Shown: positions 7,888 through 17,191 of the stretch, piece after piece
Layout: the number at the start of each line of letters is the position of its first letter
Position numbering within the stretch: the first letter of the stretch is position 1
Assembly: GCF_900220965.1 (NCBI RefSeq)
Contig: NZ_OBQC01000001.1
Span: 372,001-436,000 of the forward strand
DNA length: 64,000 bases
Origin: Ureibacillus acetophenoni
GTDB taxonomy: Bacteria > Bacillota > Bacilli > Bacillales_A > Planococcaceae
Reading direction: 5' to 3'
Notes under the pieces: generated by a model
What the model saw: only the letters and a program-made list of their open reading frames with translations
Database searches by the model: none
Told to the model about the DNA's origin: nothing
Made by a program: the position numbers and the translations under genes

Positions 7888-8847
7888 ATGAAATGGGAAA
7901 CACGTATAACACAATTATTGGGCATTCAGTATCCAATTATACAAGGGGGATTAGCTTATCTTGCTTATTCAGATTTAGCAGCAGCAGTTTCAAATGCAGG
8001 TGGACTTGGACAAATTACAGCATTAAGCTTAGAATCTCCTGACTTGCTAAGAGAAGAAATTAAAAAGGTTCGAGAAAAAACTGATAAACCATTTGGAGTA
8101 AATTTTGCTTTTGGAAATCATGGAAAAGGGTACGAGCCCATGGTACAAGTAGCGATTGAAGAGGAAGTACCAGTTATTACAATGACGGGTGGAAATCCAA
8201 CACCAATGTTTGAATTACTTAGAGATAGTAAAGCGAAGAAACTTGTTCTTGTAGCTGCGCGCAGACAAGCTCAAAAAGCTGAAGAACTTGGTGCAGATGC
8301 TGTTATGGTTGTTGGACAAGAAGGCGGAGGTCATCTAGGTCGTGATGATGTAGGAACAATGGTACTTGTACCTCAAGTTGTTGATAGTGTATCGATTCCA
8401 GTCATCGCTTCTGGTGGTATAGGTGACGGAAGAGGATGGATGGCAGCACATGCATTAGGTGCTGAAGGGATTGAAATGGGAACGCGCTTTATTGCAACAA
8501 AAGAGTGCGTTCATGCATCACAAAATTATATTAACGCATTACTAAATAGTACTGAGACAGATACTACAATTATTAAAAGATCCATTGGTGCTCCAGCTCG
8601 TGCATTAAAAAATTCGTTCACAAACAAAATTTTGGAAATCGAAGAAGTTACCCCTACTTATGAAGCTTTACGAAATTATATTAGTGGTGAAGCAAATAAA
8701 AAATTCATCTACGATGGAGACGAAACGAACGGGTTTGGTTGGGCCGGACAAGTAACTGGAATGATTAAAGATGTTCCATCTGTTTCAGAACTGATTCAAC
8801 GAATGGTTGCACAAGCTGAGGAAATACGAGTAAAATGGGGACAATAA
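7888..8847 (+). CDS. Nitronate monooxygenase family, FMN-dependent
   Basis: A 319-residue TIM-barrel flavoprotein. It shows the N-terminal QYPIIQGGLAYLAYSDLA stretch, NAGGLGQI, the EGGGHLGRDDVGT motif with the presumed catalytic His, and the phosphate-binding IASGGIGDGRG. The family (NMO, B. subtilis YrpB, and the related enoyl-ACP reductase FabK) oxidises nitronates such as propionate-3-nitronate using FMN. FabK is the main alternative and is not excluded. TAGGGGG precedes the ATG. It is followed after 20 bases by yktA. In B. subtilis speA is adjacent to yktA, so this gene is an insertion relative to that order. Confidence 0.85.
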   Translation: MKWETRITQLLGIQYPIIQGGLAYLAYSDLAAAVSNAGGLGQITALSLESPDLLREEIKKVREKTDKPFGVNFAFGNHGKGYEPMVQVAIEEEVPVITMTGGNPTPMFELLRDSKAKKLVLVAARRQAQKAEELGADAVMVVGQEGGGHLGRDDVGTMVLVPQVVDSVSIPVIASGGIGDGRGWMAAHALGAEGIEMGTRFIATKECVHASQNYINALLNSTETDTTIIKRSIGAPARALKNSFTNKILEIEEVTPTYEALRNYISGEANKKFIYDGDETNGFGWAGQVTGMIKDVPSVSELIQRMVAQAEEIRVKWGQ

Positions 8848-8867
8848 TGTAAAAGGCAGGGTTTTAT

Positions 8868-9146
8868 ATGGAATATTCTTATCCGTTTTCACCGGATTGG
8901 ACAACAGATGAAATTATCGCGGTTGTACAATTTTTTGAAGGTATAGAAAAAGCATACGAAAAAGGGATCGTACGAGAGGAAATGTTATCTTTGTATCGAC
9001 GTTTCAAGGAAGTTGTCCCTTCACAAGCAGAAGAGAAATCTGTTTTCCGTGAATTTGAAGAAGCGAGTGGGTATGTTAGCTATACTGTAGTAAAACAAGC
9101 GAAAGAATTAGAGAATGGACAAACTATTAAAGTAACTAAAAAATAA
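8868..9146 (+). CDS. yktA: UPF0223 family protein YktA
   Basis: A 92-residue small acidic protein starting [17 protein letters not shown], the typical opening of the UPF0223 family. It appears to be all-helical, with no membrane segment or catalytic motif. The function is unknown. Identification rests on the N-terminal wording and on the speA-yktA-yktB-yktC neighbourhood known from B. subtilis. Confidence 0.85.
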   Translation: MEYSYPFSPDWTTDEIIAVVQFFEGIEKAYEKGIVREEMLSLYRRFKEVVPSQAEEKSVFREFEEASGYVSYTVVKQAKELENGQTIKVTKK

Positions 9147-9151
9147 GTAAA

Positions 9152-9195
9152 AAAGGGATGCTGTTGAATTTTTACTAAATGCAACAACATCCCTC
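9152..9195 (-). terminator. Stem-loop between yktA and yktB, terminator mainly for yktB
   Basis: GGGATGCTGTTG pairs imperfectly with CAACAACATCCC. The T run (CCCTTTTTT) lies on the minus-strand side, so it best terminates transcripts from yktB, about 145 bases after its stop. Confidence 0.6.
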
Positions 9196-9338
9196 TTAAG
9201 TAATTGTTAAATGGTTACACTTTTAACAACAAATTGTTTAAAAAAATAAATTAAAGAAATTAAGTAGAAAAATGTAATGTTTCCTGTTCATCCGTGCATA
9301 TTAATTATACAACACAAAAAATTAGACATTATTTTTAA

Positions 9339-9968
9339 TTAACTTTGAACCATTATTTTGTAAATTGGTAAGAGAGCATCAAATGTATCTTTAGTAAGAT
9401 TCACAAACTCATCGGGTGACAATTGAACAGCCTCTTCACGTGAAATATAGCGACCTACTAAGAAATCTCTTTTTTTCACATCTCGAAGTTTTTCAAGTGC
9501 GTGTTCCAATTGTTCTTCTCGTCCTACTTCTAAAGATATTACTTCTTGAGACATATGATTACCTGAAAAAACAAAATCATTTGGCAAACTATTGAAAATT
9601 TCTTTATTTTCAAGAAGTCGGTTAGCCATTACAGTTTTTTGTGGAGCTTCATAAATAATTGCAATAATGATGAATAAATAATTGTCCCATAGACCAATTT
9701 GAAAATGAGGAAGTGATTTATAGCCACGTTTATATGACGAAAATGCTACCCAAGAATCTTTAGGAGGATTGACTGTCCTTCTAGCATGCTTTGCAATATG
9801 TGGGAAAAATTCCTCTCCTAGATTAACACTGAAATAGTCAGAAAATAGTTCACCTAGTAGTTGGAACTTTGGACGAACAATTGATGTTAATGCTTCCATT
9901 CGTTGTTCAAGACCATCAATCTTAAATACATCAAAATCTTTATTAGTCCATTGAACTTGTTCTAACAT
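9339..9968 (-). CDS. yktB: DUF1054 (UPF0637) family protein YktB
   Basis: A 209-residue soluble protein. The stretch PHIAKHARRTVNPPKDSWVAFS and the following RGYKSLPHFQIGLWDNYLF are the conserved core of the DUF1054 family. Its role is unknown. It is transcribed from the minus strand, convergent with yktA. A ribosome-binding site AAGGTGG precedes the ATG. The location between yktA and ykzI/yktC matches B. subtilis. Confidence 0.88.
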   Translation of the reverse strand: MLEQVQWTNKDFDVFKIDGLEQRMEALTSIVRPKFQLLGELFSDYFSVNLGEEFFPHIAKHARRTVNPPKDSWVAFSSYKRGYKSLPHFQIGLWDNYLFIIIAIIYEAPQKTVMANRLLENKEIFNSLPNDFVFSGNHMSQEVISLEVGREEQLEHALEKLRDVKKRDFLVGRYISREEAVQLSPDEFVNLTKDTFDALLPIYKIMVQS

Positions 9969-10084
9969 TTTACTACCACCTTTTGAGAAAATTAATGTTT
10001 ATTTTCTATTGTTTTTGGGAAAAATTTTGTAACAATAGCTTTTCGTTAAAAAAGTTTTTTAAATAGGAAAGGGAAGTGATTCAT

Positions 10085-10282
10085 ATGAAACAGATGATTA
10101 AAATTATACGTAAAGTTGACATTGAAAAGCAATACGAACATGTTTTACGTTTAGAACTTGATTATGAATTAGCCTCACTTTATTCCGCAATGCAAGGTAA
10201 TGATGAGAAAGAAATGGAAAAGTGTAAAAAGCGCTTGAAGGAGATCCAAGACGAATTAGATGGTCTACATGCTTATGTATGA
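10085..10282 (+). CDS. Small charged protein, YkzI-like
   Basis: A 65-residue protein that is nearly all charged helix and probably coiled coil (KEMEKCKKRLKEIQDELDGL). ATG at 10085 is chosen because GGGAAG ends 8 bases upstream; a GTG at 10076 overlaps that site. Its position between yktB and the suhB-family gene matches B. subtilis ykzI, a protein of similar size. The name is by synteny, and no function is known. Confidence 0.7.
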   Translation: MKQMIKIIRKVDIEKQYEHVLRLELDYELASLYSAMQGNDEKEMEKCKKRLKEIQDELDGLHAYV

Positions 10283-10298
10283 TCAATCCAAAGCACTA

Positions 10299-10343
10299 TA
10301 AAAAATCACTTGCAAAATTAAAAATTTGCAAGTGATTTTTTGT
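10299..10343 (+). terminator. Terminator after the ykzI-like gene
   Basis: A long perfect inverted repeat, AAATCACTTGCAAA with TTTGCAAGTGATTT, followed by TTTTTT. Confidence 0.88.
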
Positions 10344-10349
10344 TATAAT
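10341..10349 (+). promoter_or_regulatory. Extended -10 element before the suhB-family gene
   Basis: TGTTATAAT (10341-10349) is a complete extended -10 sequence directly after the preceding terminator and 26 bases before the start codon. No good -35 is seen, which an extended -10 can tolerate. Confidence 0.5.
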
Positions 10350-10374
10350 GTACTTATGGGGAAGGTGGGGGAGA

Positions 10375-11166
10375 ATGGATTTATATCAGATTAATGAGTT
10401 TGCTAAAGAAATCATTTTTGAAGCAGGAAAAAGAATACGTCATTCGTTTTCTTATGACATGGTTGTAGAAACAAAGTCCGATCCGAATGATTTAGTAACT
10501 AACATTGACCGGGAAACAGAAAGTTTTTTCATTGAAAAAATTAAACAGTTTGATGCGAACCATAGAGTATTGGGTGAAGAGGGTATGGGAGAGAAAATTG
10601 AATCCCTTGAAGGTCCTGTTTGGATTATAGACCCTATTGATGGCACTATGAATTTTGTTAAACAACATCGTCATTTTATGATATCTATCGGTTTTTATGT
10701 TGATGGTATTGGAAGATTAGGTTACATATTTGATGTAATGAGGGAAGATTTGTTTTATGCAATTGCTGGTGAAGGTGCATGGTATAATAATTCACCTTTA
10801 AGAAAACTAAAACCTTTAACATTGGAAGAAGCGGTTATTGGTATAAACGCCAGTTGGGTAATTCCTAATCGTAAGTTAAATCATGAAAAAATTATCGAAT
10901 TAGTTAGGACTGTGCGGGGAACTAGATCGTATGGATCTGCAGCAATGGAAATTGCTTTTGTCGTAAGTGGAAAGTTAGACGCATATATATCCATGCGATT
11001 ATCTCCTTGGGATATTGCTGGTGGAGTGATAATTGCAAATGAAGTGGGAGCTATCGCTACGAACTTAAATGGTAATGATGTTAATTTATTAACCAATGAT
11101 ACGTTTATCATAGCAAATCCTTCAATACATCAATTGATTTTGAATAGTTATATCGAACAAAAATAG
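10375..11166 (+). CDS. yktC: Inositol monophosphatase family protein (YktC/SuhB)
   Basis: A 263-residue lithium-sensitive phosphatase-fold enzyme. The metal-binding motifs are visible: GEEG (Glu ligands), the signature WIIDPIDGTMNF near residue 85, and the C-terminal SPWDIAGG. It should hydrolyse inositol 1-phosphate or related phosphomonoesters; the B. subtilis homologue YktC is called an inositol monophosphatase. ATG at 10375 is preceded by AAGGTGGGGG; a longer frame from 10348 would start inside the promoter. Confidence 0.9.
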   Translation: MDLYQINEFAKEIIFEAGKRIRHSFSYDMVVETKSDPNDLVTNIDRETESFFIEKIKQFDANHRVLGEEGMGEKIESLEGPVWIIDPIDGTMNFVKQHRHFMISIGFYVDGIGRLGYIFDVMREDLFYAIAGEGAWYNNSPLRKLKPLTLEEAVIGINASWVIPNRKLNHEKIIELVRTVRGTRSYGSAAMEIAFVVSGKLDAYISMRLSPWDIAGGVIIANEVGAIATNLNGNDVNLLTNDTFIIANPSIHQLILNSYIEQK

Positions 11167-11167
11167 A

Positions 11168-11220
11168 TAAATCCACAATTGCTAAAGTAGCGAACTTTAG
11201 TAATTGTGGATTTATGTTTT
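11168..11220 (+). terminator. Terminator after yktC
   Basis: AATCCACAATTGCTAAAG pairs with CTTTAGTAATTGTGGATT with a short loop; a moderate T tract follows. Confidence 0.8.
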
Positions 11221-11279
11221 TTAATGCATGAATTTTATTAATTAACTTAATATAAGATTACAGGTGAAGCCCTATTTGC

Positions 11280-11465
11280 CTATAATAAACCATTTTCACG
11301 AAGTTTACGTTTCATCATAAACCCGGAGAAGAATACAACTACTAAAGCAACAATGGCTAAAATCGCGCCCCAAATACTGCCGATTGCTATTGCATAACCA
11401 ATTGAAACCATAGATAGTAATGCTGCTAAAGCAAATATAAACATCACTAATTTTGCTAAGTTCAC
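11280..11465 (-). CDS. ylaF: Small two-span membrane protein YlaF
   Basis: A 61-residue protein with two hydrophobic segments (about residues 5-28 and 32-49) and a basic tail (MMKRKLRENG). GTG start with AGGAGG 8 bases upstream. Size, topology and position immediately upstream of and divergent from typA match YlaF (DUF5325 type). Function unknown. Confidence 0.75.
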   Translation of the reverse strand: MNLAKLVMFIFALAALLSMVSIGYAIAIGSIWGAILAIVALVVVFFSGFMMKRKLRENGLL

Positions 11466-11532
11466 ACTTATGCCTCCTATGTAAATATATTGTCATAATT
11501 TATTAAAATATTATGTTGGAAAAAAACTTCCT

Positions 11533-11561
11533 AAGACAAGTACATCTTCTTGTGCTATAAT
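11533..11561 (+). promoter_or_regulatory. Probable typA promoter
   Basis: AAGACA (-35), 17 bases, then TATAAT preceded by TGC, an extended -10. It lies 42 bases before the typA start. Confidence 0.6.
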
Positions 11562-11602
11562 AACACAGTTAATCATTCGAAAAAAGAATATGGAGTGGAA
11601 TA

Positions 11603-13450
11603 ATGACAAAGTTACGTCAAGATTTACGCAATATCGCAATTATCGCGCACGTTGACCATGGTAAAACGACATTAGTCGACCAATTATTAAAGCAATCTGG
11701 AACTTTCCGTACTAACGAACACGTTGAAGAACGTGCAATGGACTCAGGTGACATTGAGCGTGAACGCGGAATTACAATTCTAGCTAAAAATACAGCAGTA
11801 AATTATAACGGCACACGCATTAACATCCTAGATACACCAGGACACGCAGACTTCGGGGGAGAAGTTGAACGTATTTTAAAAATGGTTGATGGTGTATGTC
11901 TAGTAGTTGATTCTTACGAAGGTTGTATGCCTCAAACGCGTTTTGTATTGAAAAAAGCATTAGAACAACAATTGAAAGTTATCGTTGTTGTAAATAAAGT
12001 AGATAAAGATGCAGCTCGCCCTGTGGAAGTTGTAGACGAAGTACTTGATTTACTTATTGAACTAGGAGCAGATGAAGATCAATTAGATTTCCCAGTTGTT
12101 TACGCTTCAGGTGTTAATGGAACAGCTTCCCTTGATCCGGATCCATCAACTCAGCAAGAGAACATGGCTGTCTTATTTGAATCGATTATTGAAAATGTTC
12201 CTGCACCAGTTGATACACGTGATGAACCGTTACAATTCCAAGTAGCATTACTTGACTATAACGATTTCGTTGGTCGTATTGGGATTGGCCGAGTATTCCG
12301 CGGTACAATTCATGTAGGGCAACAAGTGGCATTAATGAAATTAGACGGTTCAGTAAAACAATTCCGTGTAACAAAATTATTTGGTTTCTTCGGATTAAAA
12401 CGTGAAGAAATTCAAGAAGCTTATCCAGGTGATTTAATTGCCGTATCTGGAATGGAAGAAATCAATGTTGGTGAAACAGTATGTCCTATTGATCACCAAG
12501 AAGCACTACCTCCATTACGTATTGATGAACCGACTTTACAAATGACTTTCTTAGTTAATAATTCACCTTTTGCAGGTCGTGAAGGAAAATGGATTACTTC
12601 TAGAAAAGTTGAAGAGCGTCTTCGTTCACAATTACAAACGGACGTATCACTTCGTGTAGAAGATACAGATTCTCCAGATGCTTGGGTCGTTTCTGGTCGT
12701 GGAGAACTTCACTTATCAATCTTAATTGAAAACATGCGTCGTGAAGGTTATGAATTACAAGTGTCTAAACCACAAGTAATCATAAAAGAAATCGACGGTG
12801 TAAAATGTGAGCCGATTGAGCGTGTACAAATCGATGTACCAGAAGATAGCGTTGGTTCAATTATTGAATCTCTTGGTAACCGTAAAGGTGAAATGTTAGA
12901 TATGGTCAATGAAGGAAATGGACAAGTTCGTTTAATTTTCATGGTACCAGCACGTGGTTTAATCGGTTATACGACTGAATTCATGTCATTAACAAAAGGA
13001 TTTGGTATCATTAACCATACATTCGATTCATATCAACCTGTAGTTCCAGGACGCGTAGGTGGTCGTCACCAAGGGGCACTAGTGTCTATGGAAACTGGTA
13101 AAGCAACAACTTATGGTATGATGCAAGTAGAAGACCGTGGTACACTATTTGTAGAGCCAGGTACTGAAATTTACGAAGGTATGATTGTTGGTGAAAATAC
13201 TCGTGACAATGACATCACAGTAAATATCACGAAAATGAAACAAAAAACAAACATTCGTTCAGCAACAAAAGATGCAACGAATGTAATTAAAAAGCCAAAA
13301 ATTATGACACTTGAAGAAGCGTTAGAATTTTTAAACGATGATGAGTATTTAGAAGTAACGCCAGTTTCCATTCGTTTACGTAAACAAATTTTGGATAAGA
13401 ACGAACGTGAAAAACTAGCAAAAAAGAAAAAACTAGCTGAACAACAATAA
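11603..13450 (+). CDS. typA: Ribosome-associated translational GTPase TypA/BipA
   Basis: A 615-residue GTPase. G-domain motifs are complete: [10 protein letters not shown] (residues 15-24), DTPGH (77-81) and NKVD (131-134). EF-G-like domains II, III and V and the TypA-specific C-terminal domain follow. Full family length. It binds the 70S ribosome and is needed for stress and cold adaptation and for 50S assembly in other bacteria. It is divergent from ylaF with its own promoter and is followed by ylaH, as in B. subtilis. The lysine-rich end (KKKKLAEQQ) is normal for the family. Confidence 0.97.
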   Translation: MTKLRQDLRNIAIIAHVDHGKTTLVDQLLKQSGTFRTNEHVEERAMDSGDIERERGITILAKNTAVNYNGTRINILDTPGHADFGGEVERILKMVDGVCLVVDSYEGCMPQTRFVLKKALEQQLKVIVVVNKVDKDAARPVEVVDEVLDLLIELGADEDQLDFPVVYASGVNGTASLDPDPSTQQENMAVLFESIIENVPAPVDTRDEPLQFQVALLDYNDFVGRIGIGRVFRGTIHVGQQVALMKLDGSVKQFRVTKLFGFFGLKREEIQEAYPGDLIAVSGMEEINVGETVCPIDHQEALPPLRIDEPTLQMTFLVNNSPFAGREGKWITSRKVEERLRSQLQTDVSLRVEDTDSPDAWVVSGRGELHLSILIENMRREGYELQVSKPQVIIKEIDGVKCEPIERVQIDVPEDSVGSIIESLGNRKGEMLDMVNEGNGQVRLIFMVPARGLIGYTTEFMSLTKGFGIINHTFDSYQPVVPGRVGGRHQGALVSMETGKATTYGMMQVEDRGTLFVEPGTEIYEGMIVGENTRDNDITVNITKMKQKTNIRSATKDATNVIKKPKIMTLEEALEFLNDDEYLEVTPVSIRLRKQILDKNEREKLAKKKKLAEQQ

Positions 13451-13498
13451 GATTAATTTTGGTTAATTTTAGGGAAATGATGAAAGGTGTTGTGGGAG

Positions 13499-13894
13499 AT
13501 GAACTTGTTTGGTTCGTTTAATGTTATTTTAGCATCTGCACCTCTGAATTGGACAGAGTCTCAAGCCTTTGGAATGATGTCGGGTATTACTCGTTACATT
13601 TACGAAAACATGCCATCATATCAAGCGGCTGGTTATGTTGTATTTTTCTTAGTATTTATTTTGTCAGCAATCGTATTTAAACTGGGCTTTGCTAAAAATG
13701 ATTTAGCTCTTTGGAAAAATGTTGTAATTTATGTTTTCCTTTTTATAGGATGTATTGTATTAACGTTTCTAGCATTGTTCTTGCCAATGATAGAAGGATT
13801 AATGGTTGCGGCTCTAATCTTAATCCTTTATAAAACTCGATTATGGCGGGAAAAACGCGAAGAAAGAATGGCAAATCAACAAGGTAAAGCATAA
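13499..13894 (+). CDS. ylaH: YlaH-like membrane protein
   Basis: A 131-residue protein with three hydrophobic segments near residues 45-62, 75-95 and 96-112 and a basic C-terminus (LWREKREERMANQQ). ATG at 13499 is preferred: GAAAGGTG lies about 9 bases upstream, while a GTG at 13487 overlaps it. Position directly after typA and the INxx...SGITRYI context match the YlaH family. It is somewhat longer than the B. subtilis protein. Function unknown. Confidence 0.8.
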   Translation: MNLFGSFNVILASAPLNWTESQAFGMMSGITRYIYENMPSYQAAGYVVFFLVFILSAIVFKLGFAKNDLALWKNVVIYVFLFIGCIVLTFLALFLPMIEGLMVAALILILYKTRLWREKREERMANQQGKA

Positions 13895-13904
13895 GTTTTA
13901 GTTA

Positions 13905-13940
13905 TGACCGATTCTCTTTTATAGGGGATCGGTTTTTTTG
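13905..13940 (+). terminator. Terminator after ylaH
   Basis: ACCGATTCTC pairs with GGGGATCGGT (with G-T pairs) and is followed by TTTTTTT. Confidence 0.75.
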
Positions 13941-13978
13941 TATTAGAAGTTTTAAATGTTTTGGAAGAATTAATTTTG

Positions 13979-14245
13979 CGTGACAAAAAGACGAGAATTC
14001 GTAGAATAGTGTCACGGAAAATGGATTTGCGTGACAAAATACGGTGAACCCGAGGGGAACTGTCACGAAAACTCGATTTGCATGACAAAAAATGTTGAAA
14101 CTGAGGAAAAGTGTCACGGAAAATGAGATTGTGTGACAAAAAGGCGTGAAATCATAGAATAGTGTCACGGAAAATGGATTTGCGTGACAAAAAACGTTCA
14201 ACCCAAGAGAAAGTGTCACGAAAATAAAGTTGTGTATAAAAAACG
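13979..14245. repeat. 51-bp tandem repeat, five copies plus a degenerate sixth, each with an inverted repeat
   Basis: Copies begin with CGTGACA-like sequence at 13979, 14030, 14081 (degenerate), 14132 and 14183, exactly 51 bp apart, with a decayed copy near 14234. Each unit contains CGTGACA and, about 25 bases later, TGTCACG, so each can form a stem. Copies share roughly the pattern CGTGACAAAAA...TGTCACGGAAAATGGATTT but differ in the middle. Because 51 is a multiple of three, apparent 17-residue protein repeats arise on the minus strand; these lack a ribosome-binding site and are not taken as genes. Confidence 0.9.
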
Positions 14246-14376
14246 GTGAACTTGCAGAAAAGAAATAACCCAAATAATTATGAAAAGTAACCCCAAAAGC
14301 TTTAATTAAAAATCATTATGTTAAAAACTCAAATTAAAAACTAAAACCTCAAAATCCCCATTCACCGAAACTGACA

Positions 14377-14429
14377 TACGACTTATTCAATATTAAGCGC
14401 AGATTGCACATAATTCCAAATAAGTCGTA
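14377..14429. repeat. 11-bp perfect inverted repeat in the leader region of the ABC transporter operon
   Basis: TACGACTTATT (14377-14387) and AATAAGTCGTA (14419-14429) are exact complements with 31 bases between. There is no T tract, so it is not a standard terminator. It lies about 130 bases before the binding-protein gene. From 14246 to 14376 nothing else is recognisable; the stretch is AT-rich. Confidence 0.7.
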
Positions 14430-14559
14430 TCTTGATTTCGTCTACGAGCAAATTTCCCCATATAAATAAGACCTTCAAAACGAATAGGCATTAACACATT
14501 TTCCTTGTCCCGCATAATCTACTCTAGATTAACAGTATAAAACAAGGAGGAAAGTGTAC

Positions 14560-15558
14560 GTGAAAAGATGGTTAAAGCCTAGTTTACTTGTCCTATTCTC
14601 CGCTTTAACGGTTTTACTTCTTGCTGCATGCGGCGGAAAAGAAGAGTTAAAAACAGTGAAAGTTGGAGAAGTAACTCGTTCTATATTTTATGCACCATTA
14701 TATGTAGCTATTGAGAATGGATATTTTGAAGAAGAAGGACTAAAAATCGAATTATCTACAATTCCTGGTGGAGATAAAACAATGACGGCTCTTCTATCGG
14801 ACGGTATTGATGTTGCCCTTGTTGGAGCGGAAACGTCAATTTATGTATCTGCACAAGGTGCAAATGATCCAATTAAAAACTTTGCCCAATTGACACAAAC
14901 AGATGGTACGTTTTTAGTTTCACGGGAGCCTATTGAAAACTTTACTTGGGATATGTTAAAAGATTCTACTTTCCTTGGTCAACGTAAGGGAGGTATGCCA
15001 CAAATGGTTGGGGAGTTCGTGTTAAAGCAACATGGAATTGACCCTCAAAATGATTTAGAGTTAATTCAAAATATTGATTTTGCAAATATTTCAACTGCCT
15101 TCGCATCAGGTACAGGTGATTTCGTTCAATTATTTGAACCAACAGCTAGTATTTTTGAAGAGGAAGGCGTTGGATACATCGTAGCGTCATTTGGAACTGA
15201 ATCTGGTCATGTACCTTACACGGTCTTTATGGCGAAGGATAGTATGATTTCTTCAGACCCAGAAACGATTGAGGCATTTACAAGAGCAATTAAAAAAGCA
15301 CAAGATTTTGTTTACTCAAGCTCTGCAGAGGAAGTGGCAAAAGCGATCGTACCATACTTTGAAAATACTGAAGTTGATTTAATTGCGACGGTTGTGGATC
15401 GTTATCGTTCTCAAGAGTCTTATGCAAAAGATCCAATTTTAGATCAAGAAGAATGGGATAACTTACAAAATATTATGGATGAAGCTGGAGAATTACCTGA
15501 GAGAATTCCGTATGAAGAATTAGTTAATACAACATTTGCTGAGAAGGTTACTGATTAA
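14560..15558 (+). CDS. ABC transporter substrate-binding lipoprotein, NitT/TauT (NMT1) type
   Basis: A 332-residue lipoprotein with signal and lipobox LAAC (Cys24). The mature part begins with FYAPLYVAIENGYFEEEGL, the hallmark of the NMT1/SsuA/TauA-like fold, and has GGDKTMTALLSDGIDVALVG. GTG at 14560 is preferred over GTG at 14554 because AAGGAGG ends at 14550, giving a 9-base spacer. It is first in a three-gene operon with an ATPase and a permease. The set resembles B. subtilis YtlA-YtlC-YtlD in sizes and type; substrate unknown (nitrate/sulfonate/pyrimidine precursors are known for the superfamily). Confidence 0.88.
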   Translation: MKRWLKPSLLVLFSALTVLLLAACGGKEELKTVKVGEVTRSIFYAPLYVAIENGYFEEEGLKIELSTIPGGDKTMTALLSDGIDVALVGAETSIYVSAQGANDPIKNFAQLTQTDGTFLVSREPIENFTWDMLKDSTFLGQRKGGMPQMVGEFVLKQHGIDPQNDLELIQNIDFANISTAFASGTGDFVQLFEPTASIFEEEGVGYIVASFGTESGHVPYTVFMAKDSMISSDPETIEAFTRAIKKAQDFVYSSSAEEVAKAIVPYFENTEVDLIATVVDRYRSQESYAKDPILDQEEWDNLQNIMDEAGELPERIPYEELVNTTFAEKVTD

Positions 15559-15559
15559 T

Positions 15560-16342
15560 ATGACCTTTTTAACTGTCAGCAAAGTACATCATACGTATTT
15601 CTCTAGCAAAACTGCAACCGAAGCATTACAAGACATTAATTTATCTATAGATAAGGGAGAGTTTGTTTCTTTTATAGGTCCAAGTGGATGTGGGAAAACG
15701 ACTCTTTTGTCTATACTTGCAGGACTATTTCGGCCTACAGCAGGAAAAGTACTAATTGACAATCAAGACATTCATGAAAATGCTGACTTATCAATTGGCT
15801 ACATGCTACAACAAGATTACCTTTTCCCATGGAAAACGATTGAGGAAAATGTAACGCTTGGATTGAAGTTATTAAGCAAAGAAAAAGAAGCAGCGAATGA
15901 GCTTGCTTCGAAGTTATTAAGTGACGTAGGGCTACCACCAGTAGAAAAGAAGTATCCAAGGGAGTTGTCTGGTGGTATGAGACAACGGGTAGCATTAGCA
16001 AGAACATTAGCAGTAGATCCTAAAATTTTGTTACTTGATGAACCTTTTTCAGCGCTTGATTATCAATCTAAATTAAAGCTTGAAGATTTGGTTCATAAGT
16101 TAATGAAAGAATACGGGAAAACTGCAGTCCTCGTTACACACGATATCGGAGAAGCTATTGCAATGAGTGATCGTATTTTCCTGTTTTCTGCAAGGCCGGG
16201 AAGACTTCATCAAACGTTTGAAGTTCCTGAAGAAGTTAGAAGTTTAACACCTTTTGAAGCGCGGGCTAATCCAAGTTATTCTACGCTTTTCCAGACTATT
16301 TGGAAGGAGCTGGAGAGCCTTGAACATCAACAGTCTTCATGA
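15560..16342 (+). CDS. ABC transporter ATP-binding protein, NitT/TauT type
   Basis: About 260 residues with Walker A (GPSGCGKTT), Q-loop ([10 protein letters not shown]), signature ([14 protein letters not shown]), Walker B ([13 protein letters not shown]) and the H-loop ([13 protein letters not shown]). The closeness of SGGMRQR and FSALD to SsuB/TauB/ThiZ places it in the NitT/TauT group. ATG at 15560 follows the previous stop directly, with AGAAGG inside the end of the upstream gene as ribosome-binding site. It overlaps the permease gene by 23 bases. Confidence 0.92.
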   Translation: MTFLTVSKVHHTYFSSKTATEALQDINLSIDKGEFVSFIGPSGCGKTTLLSILAGLFRPTAGKVLIDNQDIHENADLSIGYMLQQDYLFPWKTIEENVTLGLKLLSKEKEAANELASKLLSDVGLPPVEKKYPRELSGGMRQRVALARTLAVDPKILLLDEPFSALDYQSKLKLEDLVHKLMKEYGKTAVLVTHDIGEAIAMSDRIFLFSARPGRLHQTFEVPEEVRSLTPFEARANPSYSTLFQTIWKELESLEHQQSS

Positions 16343-17114
16343 ACAATTTAAAGCGAATTTAAGAAAAGAAAAAAGATGGGTTCGATTCTATCAAATATTA
16401 ATATTAGTCTTGTTTTTCGTGTTGTGGGAAGTTGCGTCGTCTTTACGTTGGATTGACCAGCTTATTTTTAGTTCCCCAACAAAAATTGGTCAGTTATTTG
16501 TTGAAAAAGTAGCGGATTATTCACTACTTTATCATTCAAGCTATACTTTATTTGAAACAGTACTTGGGTTTATATTAGGGACATTAGTTGGAACCATATT
16601 AGCAGCGATTTTATGGTGGTCACCATTTCTTTCAAAAGTTTTGGATCCTTATTTAGTCGTCCTAAATTCCATGCCTAAAGTTGCTCTTGGACCAATACTT
16701 ATCGTAGCTTTAGGACCTGGTATGAGCTCGATTATTACGATGGGTGCCTTAATTTCCGTAATTATTTCAACTATCGTAATCTATACAGCGTTTAGGACTG
16801 TGGATTCAAACTATTTGAAAGTATTACAGACCTTTAATGCAACTAGATTTCAAATGTTTAAAGAAGCTATATTGCCTGCATCCTTTCCGACTATTATTTC
16901 AACGTTAAAAGTAAACGTAGGATTGGCTTGGGTAGGGGTAATTGTTGGAGAATTCCTTGTATCTTCGCAAGGTTTAGGATATTTAATCATTTATGGTTTC
17001 CAAGTATTTAACTTCAATCTAGTATTGTTGTCATTGCTTGTCATTGCTATTTTTGCAACGATTATGTACCAACTTGTTGAATTGCTTGAAAGAATGTTAA
17101 TAAAAAATGAATAG
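16320..17114 (+). CDS. ABC transporter permease, NitT/TauT type
   Basis: A 264-residue permease with about six membrane segments and the BPD_transp_1 EAA-like loop ([25 protein letters not shown] split over positions 180-205). TTG at 16320 is chosen because AAGGAG (16304-16309) lies 10 bases upstream; an in-frame ATG-like start at 16254 lies deep in the ATPase gene with no ribosome-binding site. Third gene of the operon; a terminator follows. Confidence 0.9.
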   Translation: MNINSLHEQFKANLRKEKRWVRFYQILILVLFFVLWEVASSLRWIDQLIFSSPTKIGQLFVEKVADYSLLYHSSYTLFETVLGFILGTLVGTILAAILWWSPFLSKVLDPYLVVLNSMPKVALGPILIVALGPGMSSIITMGALISVIISTIVIYTAFRTVDSNYLKVLQTFNATRFQMFKEAILPASFPTIISTLKVNVGLAWVGVIVGEFLVSSQGLGYLIIYGFQVFNFNLVLLSLLVIAIFATIMYQLVELLERMLIKNE

Positions 17115-17132
17115 GTAGCATATAAAACACAT

Positions 17133-17171
17133 AAAAATCCTTGAACACTTTTTAATGTTCAAGGATTTTTT
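17133..17171. terminator. Terminator between the ABC operon and ylaI
   Basis: AAAAATCCTTGAACA pairs with TGTTCAAGGATTTTT around an 8-base loop. T and A runs on both sides suggest it serves both convergent transcripts. Confidence 0.85.
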
Positions 17172-17191
17172 GCTTAATTATAGCACTAAAG

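Noticed and set aside
13979-14245. CRISPR array
   Set aside because: The regular 51-bp period suggested one, but spacers and repeats are not separable, the whole unit is repeated with drift, and no cas genes are nearby.
13876-14273. Two minus-strand open frames with Phe/Cys/His-rich 17-residue repeats
   Set aside because: They are translations of the 51-bp repeat, which is a multiple of three. No ribosome-binding site or plausible start, and two frames show it equally.
14430-14559. Possible TPP riboswitch before the NitT/TauT-type ABC operon
   Set aside because: I looked for CTGAGA and the other conserved TPP-box segments because related systems import thiamine precursors, and found none.
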